DNA of 50,000 nucleotides from Bugula neritina (taxonomy: Eukaryota; Bryozoa; Gymnolaemata; Cheilostomatida; Bugulidae): positions 2,939,128-2,989,127 of the forward strand of contig OZ037771.1 in the NCBI GenBank assembly GCA_964035545.1, given 5' to 3'. The notes under the pieces are model-generated. The model was not told where the DNA came from. It ran no database searches and saw nothing but the letters and a program-made list of their open reading frames with translations. This document shows, piece after piece, positions 34,099 through 46,482 of the stretch; positions within the stretch are counted from its first letter, which is position 1, and each line of letters starts with the position of its first letter. A program made the translations under genes and the position numbers.

Positions 34099-35689
34099 CC
34101 CCTGACAAAGGTTTTTCAGTAGTTTTACGATACATCTCAGACACCACAAGACTGGAAAACAGCAAACATTGTACCGATCTTCAAGAAAGGAAGTCGTACA
34201 GACCCGCTGAATTACAGGCCAATATCACTCACTTCTATCATATCCAAAATCTTCGAGCATATCGTATCACATAATATCAACTGTTTCCTCGAATCAAATG
34301 ACCTGTTTTACCCACACCAACATGGTTTCAGGACAAATCATGGCTGCGATACTCAGTTGCTGAATACCGTGAGTGAATTTATAGATTTTTTCGACGAAAT
34401 GATACCGGTTGACCTCGCTGTCTTGGATTTTTCAAAGGCCTTTGACGTTGTGTCGCACCATAAATTACAGGCTAAACTGCTAAATATCGGAATAGCTGAT
34501 AAAACTGTCAAATGGATTTTTTCATGGCTTCAGAGTCGTCTTCTTTCAGTCTGTGTCAACAACGTCAAATCGGCCACTAGACATGTGACCTCAGGAGTGC
34601 CCAAGGCAGTGTATTAGGACCATTGTTATTTAATGTGTACATAAATGACATGCACTCTGCGGTAGCCAACAGCAAGCTTAAACTATATGCAGATGATTCC
34701 TTGTTGTACAAACCAATCACAACACCTGCTGATTCTAGTTTATTTCAGAATGACTTAGACCATCTTATAACTTGGGCAGACAGTTCTCAGATGAAGTTCA
34801 ATATAAATAAATGTGAGCATATGACAATTCAACGCTCCACTGTAAATCCTCTAGTGTCTCAATACAGCATGAATAATGACCCCTTACAATGTGTTGACAA
34901 AGTATTATACCTTGGTGTCATATAACAACATATAACAACATATAATAAACATTTGCTCAAAAGCTAATAAATTATTACACATGCTGATGCGCTGTCTAAA
35001 AAAGGCTAAAAGTAAAACCAGAGCCATAGCTTATAAAACAGTCTGTCGCCCTTTACTAGAATTTGTGACCCATACCTGGTCTCCATTTAAATTGAAAAAC
35101 ATCAACATCATAGAAGGTATAAATAGAAAAGCCTTCAGGTGGACATTCTGTAAGAGAAAACGAGATCATATAACTGAGCTCATGACAAATACTAATTGGG
35201 ATAGCCTTGCACAAAGACGTGACAATGCAGACCAAAAAATGTACTTTCGTATGCTTTCTGGTAGTGCCGCTATAGACCAAGACCGGTTCTCCCTTCATTT
35301 TGCAGAGTCTCACAATACCAGACATGGTGCTATTAAGGGCAATATCAATACCAAAACTGCCAAACATTCATATAAACATCCATAAACTTTTCTAATGATT
35401 CTAGCTGCTTTGCCTAACTGATTATAAGCACTTAACACCGACTCTGCTTTATATCATCTGAAGCTGTGCGGTGTATATTTATTTATTTATTTACTTTTTT
35501 TTCTTTTTTTCTCTCTCCTGGCAGTAGCTAGCTATTGAGCTTTGAATCAAAGCATAATTAACTATATTCTTATCTCGTAGACAAAATGGTTTTCTTCCTT
35601 ACTACTGATAATCTAAACAATTGTTCATACACCACTGCATCTCGATAAAGGAGCCAAAGCGCTCCGAGTGAGATTAATTAGATGAGATG
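34099..35689 (+). mobile_element. 5'-truncated non-LTR retrotransposon (CR1/Jockey-like) with target-site duplication
   Basis: Inserted into the duplicated ligand 3 3' flank. AAAAG occurs at 34094-34098 and again at 35690-35694, while the undisrupted sequence is seen near 28540 and 41610. Reverse transcriptase features run in order: an RPISL block, DFSKAFDVVSH (motif A), SGVP and YADD (motif C). The frame is broken: one base is missing in the SGVPQGS-type motif, so the frame stops near 34617, and a rearrangement follows the LGV motif near 34920. The C-terminal part, stop and 3' tail match the copy at 9208-10261, ending in ATGAG repeats. It is a recent but defective copy. Confidence 0.87.
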
Positions 35690-36928
35690 AAAAGCAATGT
35701 TTTATAGCTGTGTGTAAATTCAATTAATAAGCTCCCATGATTACATAGAATTAAATAAGTTATCAGTTTTTTCTCTTGAAAAAGACAATTCTAAGTTTAA
35801 TCAGCATTTTAATTTTTTTAGACATGAGCAATCACTTGCTTTCCTCATAATGTGAACAAATATGGTCAATATTAATTCAGTGTCAAATCTCCATGAAGTT
35901 TGTCTCTCTATTCACTGTGTTCAGGTGTCTTGCTAAATATGCAATAAAACTAAAATTTTCAGGTTTTTAATTTGAAAAAAACAATAAACTTATCTAGTTA
36001 AAGCCTATAAATTGTTTTATGAATCGTCAAAGAAATTGCTCATCAACTGCTTTCAAAGCAAAAATTCCTTTTAAGTAATCTAACGCTTCAACTTACAGAA
36101 AAACTATACAGGAAGGAGCATGTTGATAAATTATTAGCTAAATTAATAGTAGCGAGTAAAAAATAAAAATAATTAATAAAAATTTGTTATCAATTTAATT
36201 GCATATTTGTTGTAGGCTATAACTTATTGGTTACATTTCACTTCATTAATTCTACAACCAGAACCTCTGCAGAAAACGTTAGTAACAACACAAAATTGCG
36301 TGTAATATATAAAAGCCGCACAGCTATTTTTTAGAATAATACATTTTGCACCAAAACTTGCAAAGAATTTATACAAATTATATTGGTGGAATTTTAAAGT
36401 TGATACACACTTCTGATTGAGTGAGATTTACATGGGTTATTACAGTGATCATGGCTAACTTTCAACTATAGTGTAAAGAGGTATTGATTTGTAATAGATG
36501 TCCTGCACAAGCTTTATCTAATTATCTTTAAATATTGAAAACAAAAGTGAATCACTTCACATCAAACTGAACAGAGCTGGTTAGGTTAACCATAGCATGA
36601 TTTTTGAAGCATGAGGACATAAAAATTCAATACTACGTAGCCTGTTGATTCTTTATGCTCACTATTGTTCGTATTCATTCGCTATGTGCACAATTGTGCT
36701 AAGTAAATAGATATCATTTGAAACTTTGCATACTTTTTATTCAATAGATGCATGCAAGCACTAGTAGCGTCAGAGAACAGTTTGTTTAGGGTGCAACTAG
36801 CTATGAAGTTACTCTCTGAAATAGTGACATCTTTCTGCGTTCAACATTGCTGGTAACCATCTATTAATGTCTTATATGTTGTAATGTATTGTGAGGGAAG
36901 AAGCTGATAATTATGTCACTTAATAGTA

Positions 36929-37021
36929 ATTCTAGATCTCAGACTGACAACAGATGTGGTTTCTCTGTCTACTCAGTATATTATTTATAATCAACCTGAA
37001 ACTATACCTCACACCTTCAAG
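36929..37021 (+). promoter_or_regulatory. Conserved upstream block of gene C (5' UTR exon or promoter)
   Basis: A copy of the block at 20195-20288, ending CACCTTCAAG before GTAAC. Confidence 0.5.
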
Positions 37022-37068
37022 GTAACATATTATTGTATTAATATATACTAGAATATAGAGGTGGTGTG

Positions 37069-37283
37069 TGTTGATAGTGTATGTAACATCATTACATCTA
37101 ACAGAAGCCATATCCTACATTCCATTGTAACTATTCAAACTATTTTTTATATTGTGACATATACACACACCTGAGATCATTTTTTATACATATACATTCT
37201 TTCTGGTTAGAGAACAACATGTGAATAAAGACTCTTATAAACAGTTACCAGTTGCAGTCATTAATAAACAACTCACACCAACA
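37069..37283 (+). mobile_element. Possible solo LTR upstream of gene C
   Basis: A 215-bp insertion absent from B, D and E. It begins TGTTGATAG, ends CACACCAACA (inverted TGTTG/CAACA ends) and contains AATAAA and TATAAA motifs, as in a retroviral-type LTR. A clean target-site duplication is not visible. Confidence 0.35.
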
Positions 37284-37657
37284 TAAACTGTGTAAATTGT
37301 AAACTCAAAGTTCAAAAGCAGCTACTGGCAGTCACTTTTAGCTGCAGTATACTTGGATATAAATAATTTAAAGCAGACTTAAATCAATAATACAATTAAA
37401 TAAACAAATTAAAATAAGGTAATTTCTATGGTATCAGTATAGGGGTACTATCTATAATATTTGGGTTTTATAATAAACAATTGTAGTTAGTGGTGTGTTG
37501 ACAATAATATCCAAATTATAAAACTCCCATGTTCTTCAGAATTGAATAGACAAATTTCTTTTTAAGATCTATAAGAACAACCCGCCACTTGTAACTGAAT
37601 GTAGCAAGACTGACACACGTTAGTGTAACTGTATGGAAGAGGAAACAGAGTTCCGCT

Positions 37658-40600
37658 ATGTTCTTCTTCAGGTATGCTGGTAGTTTGCTCTCTAATATAA
37701 TACACACTGACTGAGAGCTCTATGTATGAAGTTCAATTTATTTGAGTACTAGTTGTCAAAGTATGCATATACTCCATCTAACTCTAGTATTATATTATAT
37801 TAAAATACTACGTCCATGTACTATACAATAATGTTGCTATTATTATAGGTATATATTGTTCCTATACGCCATAACAATATATGCAGAAGTTCACATTAAA
37901 GAGCAAAAAAATATTCAAAAAGTAATGCTTGGAACATTAAAACAAAAACAAAAAGATCCACCTTCTATTGAAATTCCATATAAGAAGGAATACGGGAACG
38001 TCACAGTGAACCCCCATAACTTTAGATTCATTTCACAGCCAGAACCCTGTGAAGAAAATGACACTATACTAGTCACAGCACACAGTGCCACTCAGGTAAT
38101 CATTTTGTTTCGTTTTTGTTGTTTATTTAATTGTTGTTTAATGCTGTTTCTCATGTAAGTTCATTTCTCAAGTTGAGTTAAGGTCTCTTTTGTCTTGCAT
38201 GTATTTGAAAACCTTAGAGAATAACTGAATAAGTTATTCAGTTGGTTTTCTAGTGGGTAGCCAATTAACTGGTACCTACCATAGTGAGTAGCCAATTAAC
38301 TGGTACCTACTATAGTGAGGAGCCAATTAACTGGTCACTACTATAGTGAGTAGCCAATTAACTGGTACCTACTATAGAGAGTAGCCAATTAACTGGTACC
38401 TACCATAGTGAGTAGCCAATTAACTGGTCACTACTATAGTGTGTAGCCAATTAACTGATACCTACTATAGTGAGTAGCCAATTAACTGGTACCTACCATA
38501 GTGAGTAGCCAATTAACTGGTCACTACTATAGTGTGTAGCCAATTAACTGATACCTACTATAGTGAGTAGCCAATTAACTGGTACCAACTATAGTGGGTA
38601 GCCAATTAACTGGTACCTACCATAGTGAGTAGCCAATTATCTGATTTTCCTTTGTAGAGTGTCTTTTTTTGTAACTTTTGCACTGGACTTGTGCACTGTT
38701 ACAGTTCATAAATGCTATTTTAAATAAGTTTATATATTATTTAATATAATATTATATATTATATGCAATTTCTTTCTATAACACAAGAAATTCTTGTAGA
38801 ATCATACATAGTAAGACTCTAACTTTTGTTATGTAGATAACCATGTGCTGTCCTATTTAGAACTTTCAAAGGAGATCTGCTTTAAGAAATACCTGGGCAA
38901 ACCCTAGAATATTGGAGAAGTATTTACCAAAAGGACATCAGTCTAAACTGATATTTATTTTGGGTCTTCCAAGCAACTCTAGTGAACAGACTCTAATAAA
39001 TTATGAACAAGAAATGTACAGAGATTTGGTGCAAGTAGACTTTATGGATGCTTACCGTAACAACACATACAAAGCTATATACAATATGAAGTAAGTACAG
39101 CATAAATATTATATTTTAAGCATATATAAATGTTTGAGGAGGGAGTATTCGCTAATGTTTATGTCACACACTGTAAATACTTTAACATGATATATTTTAA
39201 AGATGGATCTCAAGCAATAAAGGATGTCCTAAGGCTAAGCTGGTTGTAAAAGTAGATGATGATGTCATATTCAACTTACAAGCTTTCTCTTCCTTCTTTA
39301 AGACTTTTACAGACACACTTGGAGACTCCTTTAAGCTCAGCTCCTATTTTATTGCAGGTAGAAACTTAAACTCCATTTTTTGCATGTGAACATCTATATA
39401 GAAATGTTTTATCTTGTAACTACATGTTTGTCAATCTGGCACAGCAAGTTGGGATAATTCAAAGTATATCATTGCTAGCCACCTTTGCATTTGTTATTTG
39501 TTATTTGCACATAACACATAATTTGACATTCAATGTAGTTATGCTATAAATTTACTGTAGATGGTTAGGCTTACGACTGACTATATGTATGAAAAAAATT
39601 AATCTCCAAGTTGGAGTTTTCCTTCCTTTCATTTTTCTCAGTACATATATTTTTGTCCGCTACTTTCTTTCTCACTTAAGTTGTGCAACTTCCACTTGAA
39701 ATAAAACAACAAATACTTCTGCTCTTCTTAGGAATTTTATTACGTAATCTTAGCTACTGAATGGAGTGCAAAGAAAAAAAATGCTGGTGCATTTAATTCT
39801 TATCAGTAGCTTGATTAATTGTTGTTGCAGGAAACATGCATCATAATAGACGGCTAAATAGAAGTCCAACCTCAAAGTGGTACTTGTCCAGGAAAGAGTA
39901 TAAATATGACACCTTCCCCGTATGGTTACAAGGAATGACGTACTTTCTGTCTCCAAGATTAGCAAAGGAAATATACAATTTGTCTTTTACCACTCCTTAT
40001 ATTTTTATAGGTAAGCTTATAGACTTAAAAAATTACAAAAAATGCCTTTGAAGTCGTTGAAATAAGTTTATTTGAGGAAACGACAAATGTGTAAGACTAC
40101 AGCTATTACAAATTAGAGAGATCTATAATGTGAGTTGTTCTAATGGTTTCAAGATAAACTAAAACTCTATGCTAAGCTTTTATTACATTCTATATCTGAT
40201 CTGCAACAAACGCTAATGAGTTCCTATATAATATTATATGCACTAGTCAGTATGGTTGATTCGATATAGAAACACTTTGATTTTAACGAATAGATTTTGA
40301 GATAATAAATAAAATTCCTCATGAAAACTTTAAAAAATATTATTGTTCATTTATAGTTTAAATTTTACACTCTTACTTTAAAGCTATTTAGATTGTTATT
40401 GTTCTCAGCTGCTCACACTGATATTATAGTTTTTGACTCGGGGGGGGGGGGGGGGGAATGTCTCTTATAGCACTCAAATTCTTATTGGCTAAACTTTAGC
40501 CACTGTATGGATGTCACTTGAACACAGTTTAATATTTTAATGGTTGCAACACTTTTGTTTTATTTCTACGTGCTGAATGAGTGGCTAACCGTTCTATGCT

Positions 40601-40826
40601 TACTTCAGATGATATATATATTGGAATAGTGGCTGACAGAGTTGATGCGGTTAGAAAATATTCCTTCAACCAGTTCTACAGTGACTCTTATTTCCAACTA
40701 GCAAAGCAGTCACAATACTGGAAGAGCAAGCCATATGTATTTTATCATACTCACTCTATTGAAGATTTCTTTAGACTGTGGTGCTTATCATGCAATTCCC
40801 TCACATGGGCCTGGTGCTCTAATTAG
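37658..40826 (+). CDS. Beta-1,3-galactosyltransferase-like enzyme C (GT31 family)
   Basis: Exons 37658..37671, 37849..38095, 38861..39090, 39203..39357, 39831..40010 and 40609..40826 (stop TAG) give 347 residues with the same phases as A, B and D. All motifs are present: RRSALRNTW, FILGLP, VKVDDD and FPVWLQGMTYF. The final motif reads DDIYIG. Exon 5 begins GNMHHNRR, the B/C type. Intron 2 has the longest minisatellite (about 13 units) and intron 5 a 17-base G run. The stem is like that of D apart from LGTLKQ in place of HEKLKQ. Likely a Golgi type II enzyme; acceptor and donor are unknown. Confidence 0.87.
38252..38640. repeat. 31-bp minisatellite in intron 2 of gene C, expanded
   Basis: About 13 units alternating GGTACCTAC and GGTCACTAC variants, against about 4-5 in A, B and D. 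Higher-order units of about three repeats are visible, which suggests unequal exchange. Confidence 0.9.
40440..40456. repeat. Poly-G run in intron 5 of gene C
   Basis: Seventeen G in a row where B has four and D three at the same aligned position (after GACTC). Confidence 0.95.
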
Positions 40827-41054
40827 GTAAAAATCTAGACCTCAGTCTAGAAACTGTTAACACTGCTTATAAAGATGAGCAAGACAAAAAAGAAATAACA
40901 ATACCAGCCAAAAACTTTTATTGTTTGCATTTTGCTGACCAGGATAGCTTAATGAAAAGTTTTATAATTAATATGCATCAAGTTTTTCAAACATTCAAAG
41001 TATAGAGTAAAATATTGGATTAAGTTTGTATATTTTTTCACGAATTATTTTTTG

Positions 41055-41411
41055 AATTTCAAGCTGGTCTTTTATCTCAACTGCATTAACTGTAATTATA
41101 AGGTATAATTGTTGACTTTTCCTTTCTTCCTAAGTACAACTGGGTAATAACTCCCAGACGGTATGTAGCCAATTACTGTGCTGCATGGGTCATGTTCAAA
41201 CCCAGACCCAGCGATGCGTATGCACATGCCCTCCGATAGTATAGCTCGCAACAAAATGATTGACTCAATAGGAAATACTAACAGAGCTTCTTGTTGCACA
41301 TCAGATGTTACGAAACAGGACCCTATCACTACTCTTTATAGAGATATACATGGTAATCTCCAGGCTTCTAGAACTAGCATTTATTCCATTCAAGAGTGCA
41401 ATTGCTCTTAA
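41055..41411 (+). pseudogene. Broken copy of ligand 3 last exon, copy 2
   Basis: Shares the same internal deletion and 4-base insertion as the copy at 33536, so both descend from one already broken copy. The stop after the deletion and the missing 5' exon make it non-functional, although the C-terminal open stretch (NPDPAMRMH to ECNCS) is still almost intact. Confidence 0.88.
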
Positions 41412-42138
41412 ATCACAGTAAATGAGTGAGCAAGGATGTACTTTTTGGAGGAGGGGGATGTGCTAAAGAACTATAAATAATGCAAATTAACATTTCTCAT
41501 GTTATTTTTTGTTCTTGGATCAAGTTAAACTTTAGCTTTTCAACTTTGTAAATTTTTATAAGTTTCAACAGTTCTTTTCGTTGGAAAATGAAATAAAACG
41601 GCTTCTCAGTTAAAAATTAGCAATGTTTTATAGCTGTGTGTGAATTCAATTAATAGGCTCCCATGGTGCCATAGAATTAAATAAGTCGTCAGTTTTTTTT
41701 CCTGAAAAAGACAATTCTAAGTTTAATCAGCATTTTAATCCTGTCAGACATGAGCAATCACTTGCTTTCCTCATAATGTGAACAAACATGGTCAATATTA
41801 ATTCAGTGTCAAATCTCCATGAAGTTTGTCTCTCTATTCACTGTGTTCAGGTGTCTTGCTAAATATGCAATAAAACTAAAATTTTCAAGTTTTTAATTAA
41901 AGATATTAATAAACTTATTTATGTAGTCAAAGCTTGTACATTGTTTTATGAATTGTCAAAGAAATTGCTTATCAACAGCTTTCAAAGCAAAAATTCCTTT
42001 TAAGTAATCTAACGCTTCAACTTACAGAAAAACTATACAGGAAGGAGCATAAATAATTAGCTAAACTAATAGCGGCAAGTAAAAAATAAAAATAGTTAAT
42101 AAAAATGTGTTATCAATTTAATTGCATATTTGTTGTAG

Positions 42139-42371
42139 GCTATAACTTATTGGTTACTTTTCACTTCATTCATTCTATAACCAGAACCTCTGCAGAAAAC
42201 GTTAGTAACAACACAAAATTGCATGTAATAAAAGTTGCACAGCTATTTTTTAGAAGAATGCATTTTGCACCGCAACTTGCAAAAAATTTATACAAATTAA
42301 AATGGTGGAATTTTAAAGTTGATACACACTTCTGTTTGAGTGAGATTTACATGGGTTATTGCATGCAGTGA
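42139..42371 (+). pseudogene. Exon-like block of unknown origin, copy 3 (longest open)
   Basis: After the acceptor-like TTTGTTGTAG the frame stays open for 76 codons (YNLLVTFHFI to YMGYCMQ), while copies at 28927 and 36216 are interrupted by small indels. No domain was recognised, and a real exon or a decayed one are both possible. Confidence 0.3.
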
Positions 42372-43053
42372 TCGTGGCTAACTTTCAACCATAGTATGAA
42401 GAGGTATTGATTTGTAATAGATGTCCTGCACAGGCCTTGTCTGTCAGAGTTTTCACACTATATAGCTTTTTATTTCAAGTTAAAGGTTGCATCATTAAGA
42501 ATCAATATGACATGTGAACAATCTGTAAATCTTTTTTTAGGAAGGAATGAAACTGATTATGTATACTTAAACCAAACAAAACATGTTACATGTTTTGTTA
42601 AGCCTGCACCTTATTATCTCATTATTTTTAAATAATGAGAACAAAAGTGAATCACTTCATATCAAACTGAACAGAGCTAGTTAGGTTAACCATAGCATGA
42701 TTTTTAACACATGAGGACATAAAAAACTTCAATAACAGGTAGCCTATTGATTTTTTATGCTCACTATTGTTCGTATTCATTCGCTATGTGCACCATTGTG
42801 CTAAGTGAATAGATATTATCATTTGAAACTTCGCATACTTTTTATTCAATAGATGCATGCAAGCACTAGTTGTGTTGCAGCACCAGTTATCAGGTTTGTA
42901 ACTAGTCATAGTTACAGTGGACATACAATATAGAAGCTATCAAATAGTGACATCTTTCTGCGTTCAACATTGCTGGTAACTATCTATTAATGTATTATAT
43001 TATGTTGTAATGTATTGTGAGGGAAGAAGCTGATAATTATGTCAATTAATAGT

Positions 43054-43147
43054 AATTCTAGATCTCAGACTGACAACAGATTTGGTTTCTCTGTCTACTC
43101 AGTATATTATTTATAATCAACCTGAAACTATACCTCACACCTTCAAG
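43054..43147 (+). promoter_or_regulatory. Conserved upstream block of gene D (5' UTR exon or promoter)
   Basis: A copy of the block at 20195-20288, with the same donor-like 3' edge. Confidence 0.5.
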
Positions 43148-43544
43148 GTAACATATTATTGTATTAATATATACTAGAATATAGAGGTGGTGTGTAAACT
43201 CACAGTTCAAAAGCAGCTACTTGCAGCCACTTTTAGCTGCAGTATACTTGGATATAAATAATTCAAAGCAGACTTAAATCAATGATACAATTAAATAAAC
43301 AAATTAAAATAAGGTAATTTCTAGGATTTCAGTATGGGGATACTATCTATAATATTTGGGTTTTATAATAAACAATTGTAGTTGGTGGTGTGTTGACAAT
43401 AACATCCAAATTATAAAATTCCCATGTTTTTCAGAATTGAATAGACAAATTTCTTTTTAACCTTTAAGATGCCACTTGTAACTGAATGTAGCAAGACTGA
43501 CACACGTTAGTGTAACTGTATGGAAGAGGAAACAGAGTTACGTC

Positions 43545-46482
43545 ATGTTCTTCTTCAGGTATGCTGGTAATTTGCTCTCCAATATAATACACACTAACCA
43601 AGAGCTTTATACTCCATCTAACTCTAGTATTATATTATATTAAAATACTACGTCCATGTACTATACAATAATGTTGTTATTATTATAGGTATATATTGTT
43701 CCTATACGCCATAACAATCTATGCAGAAGTTCATATTAAACAGCAAAAAAATATTCAAAAAGTAATGCATGAAAAGTTAAAACAAAAACAAAAAGATCCA
43801 CCTTCTATTAAAATTCCATATAAGAAGGAATACGGGAACGTCACAGTGAACCCCCATAACTTTAGATTCATTTCACAGCCAGAACCCTGTGAAGAAAATG
43901 ACACTATACTAGTCACAGCACACAGTGCCACTCAGGTGATCATTTTGTTTCGTTTTTGTTGTTTATTTAATATTTGTTTAATGCTGTTTCTCATGTAAGT
44001 TCATTTCTCAAGTTGAGTTAAGGTCTCTTTTGTCTTGCATGTATTTGAAAACCTTAGAGAATAACTGAATAAGTTATTCAGTTGGTTTTCTAGTGGGTAG
44101 CCAATTAACTGGTACCTACCATAGTGAGTAGCCAATCAACTGGTACCTACTAAAGTGAGTAGCCAATTAACTAGTCACTACTATAGTGAGGAGCCAATTA
44201 TCTGATTTTTCTTTGCAGAGTGTCTTTTTTTGTAACTTTTGCACTGGACTTGTGCACTGTTACAGTTCATAAATGCTATTTTGAATAAGTTTATATATTA
44301 TTCAATATAATAGGCCTATTATACATTATAAACAACTTCCTTCTATAACACAATAAATTATTGTAGAATCATACATAGTAAGACTCTAACTTCTGTTATG
44401 TAGATAACCATGTGCTTTCCTATTTAGAACTTTCAACGGAGATCAGCTTTAAGAAATACCTGGGCAAACCCTAGAATATTGGAAAAGTATTTACCAAAAG
44501 GACATCAGTCTAAACTGATATTTATTTTGGGTCTTCCAAGCAACTCTAGTGAACAGACTCTAATAAATTATGAGCAGGAAATGTACAGAGATTTGGTGCA
44601 AGTGAACTTTATGGATACTTACCGTAACAACACCTACAAAGCTATATATAATATGATGTAAGTACAGCAAAATATTATATTTTAAAAATATATAAATGTT
44701 TGAGGAGGGAGTATTTGCTAATGTCCATGTCACACACTGTAAATACTTTAACACAGTATATATTTTTAAAGGTGGATCTCAAGCTATAAAGGATGTCCTA
44801 AGGCTAAGCTGGTTGTGAAAGTAGATGATGATGTCATATTCAACTTACAAGCTTTCTCTTCCTTCTTTAAGACTTTTACAGACACACTTGGAGACTCCTT
44901 TAAACTCAGCTCCTATTTTATTGCAGGTAAAAACTTACACTTGAATTATGTCTAGTGATCATAAACCTCTAAGTTTATTGTTTCCGTAATGTCTCCATAA
45001 TTAAATGTAATGTATATCTTTAATTAAACGTGAATTTTACATGCGAAGATCCGATAAGAATGCTTTTCTTTTTGGCTAGTCATAAAATTCTATCTTCCTC
45101 TTGTACATCAAACTGACAAAAGTTTTAGATCATATGTATGCATACATATATCCGCAAAGAAATATGCACAACAGATGTGTAAGACGTATAAATGGTAGTT
45201 AACTTCTTATCAACAACAGCTAATCAAATTATCACTTTAATATGATTTTTATATTTCAGTCATTTATTATACTGGGTGCCCTGCCCACTCATTCTATATG
45301 TCAGCTAACCTCTTTCTGATTTAACTACTTCGAGACTTCAATTTCAAATGCAACATCAAATACTTCTTACAGCCTACATTAATGTGGCCCTCAAAGTCAT
45401 AAAACTAACATTCTTTACACTGCATGCAGTGTGAGGAAATAAGTCTAGCTTTTCTGCATATTATGGAGTAAGTAATTTTCTTAACTTCTGCTGTTGCAGG
45501 GAATATAGGAGCCGGGGGTCTGCCTGAAAGAGATCCAGCCTCAAAGTGGTACTTGTCCAGGAAAGAGTATAAATATGACACCTTCCCCATGTGGTTACAA
45601 GGAATGACGTACTTTCTGTCTCCCAGATTAGCAAAGGAAATATACAATCTGTCTTTTACCACTCCTTATGTTTTTATAGGTAAGCTTATAGATTTGAAAA
45701 TTACAAAAAGTATAACCTTTGAAGTCGTTGAAATAAGTTTATTTGAGGAAACGACAAATGTGTAAGACTACAGCTATTACAAATTAGAGAGATATATAAT
45801 GTGAGTTATTCTAATGGTTTCAAGATAAACTAAAACTCTATGCTAAGCTTTTATTACATTCTATCTGATCTGCAACAAACACTAATGAGTTCCTATATAT
45901 ATTATTATATGCACGAGTCAGTATGGTTGATTCGATAAAGAAACACTTTGTTTTTATCGAATAGATTTTGAGATGATAAATAAAATTCCTCATGGAAACC
46001 TTAAAAAATATCATTGTTTATTTATAGTGTAAATTTTACACTCTTACTTTCAAGCTATTTAGATTGTTATTGTTCTCAGCTGCTCACACTGATATTATAG
46101 TTTTTGACTCGGGAATGTCTCTGATAGCACTCAAATTCTTATTGGCTAAACTTTAGCCACTGTATAATGGATGTCACCTGAACACAGTTTAATATTTTGA
46201 TGGTTGCAACACTTTTATTTCAACATGTTGAATGAGTGGCTAACCTTTCTTTGTTTTACTTCAGATGATGTGTATATTGGAATAGTGGCTGACAGAGTTG
46301 ATGGGATTAGAAAATATCCCTTCAACCAGTTCTACAGTAACTCTTATTTACAACTAGCAAAGCAGTCACAATACTGGAAGAGCAAGCCATATGTATTTTA
46401 TCATACTCACTCTATTGAAGACTTCTTTAGACTGTGGTGCTTATCATGCAATTCCCTCACATGGGCCTGGTGCTCTAATTAG
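43545..46482 (+). CDS. Beta-1,3-galactosyltransferase-like enzyme D (GT31 family)
   Basis: Exons 43545..43558, 43689..43935, 44428..44657, 44772..44926, 45500..45679 and 46265..46482 (stop TAG) give 347 residues. All GT31 motifs are intact (RRSALRNTW, FILGLP, VKVDDD, FPMWLQGMTYF, DDVYIG). At the exon 3/4 junction both flanking bases changed, which turns the usual K-W into M-W while keeping the splice sites. Exon 5 begins GNIGAGGLPERDPASKW and intron 4 is 573 bases, both matching gene A rather than the neighbouring B and C, while other exons match C. That mosaic suggests gene conversion or exon replacement. Confidence 0.87.
44092..44201. repeat. 31-bp minisatellite in intron 2 of gene D
   Basis: About four units of the same repeat as in A, B and C. 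Confidence 0.85.

Larger units (their letters stand above)
35690..37657. repeat. Duplicated spacer, copy 2 (before gene C)
   Basis: Continues the ligand 3 3' flank after the LINE and runs up to gene C. It includes a copy of the exon-like block from 36216, which is frameshifted relative to D, and the conserved block at 36929-37021. An extra 215-bp insertion lies at 37069-37283. Confidence 0.7.
41412..43544. repeat. Duplicated spacer, copy 3 (before gene D)
   Basis: Counterpart of 28337-30152 and of the spacer before C. It holds an open version of the exon-like block (42139-42371), a 25-bp hairpin near 42577 in an insertion specific to this copy, and the conserved block at 43054-43147. Confidence 0.7.

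Noticed and set aside
38252-38640. CRISPR-like regularly spaced array
   Set aside because: Units are contiguous 31-bp tandem repeats without unique spacers, in an animal intron.
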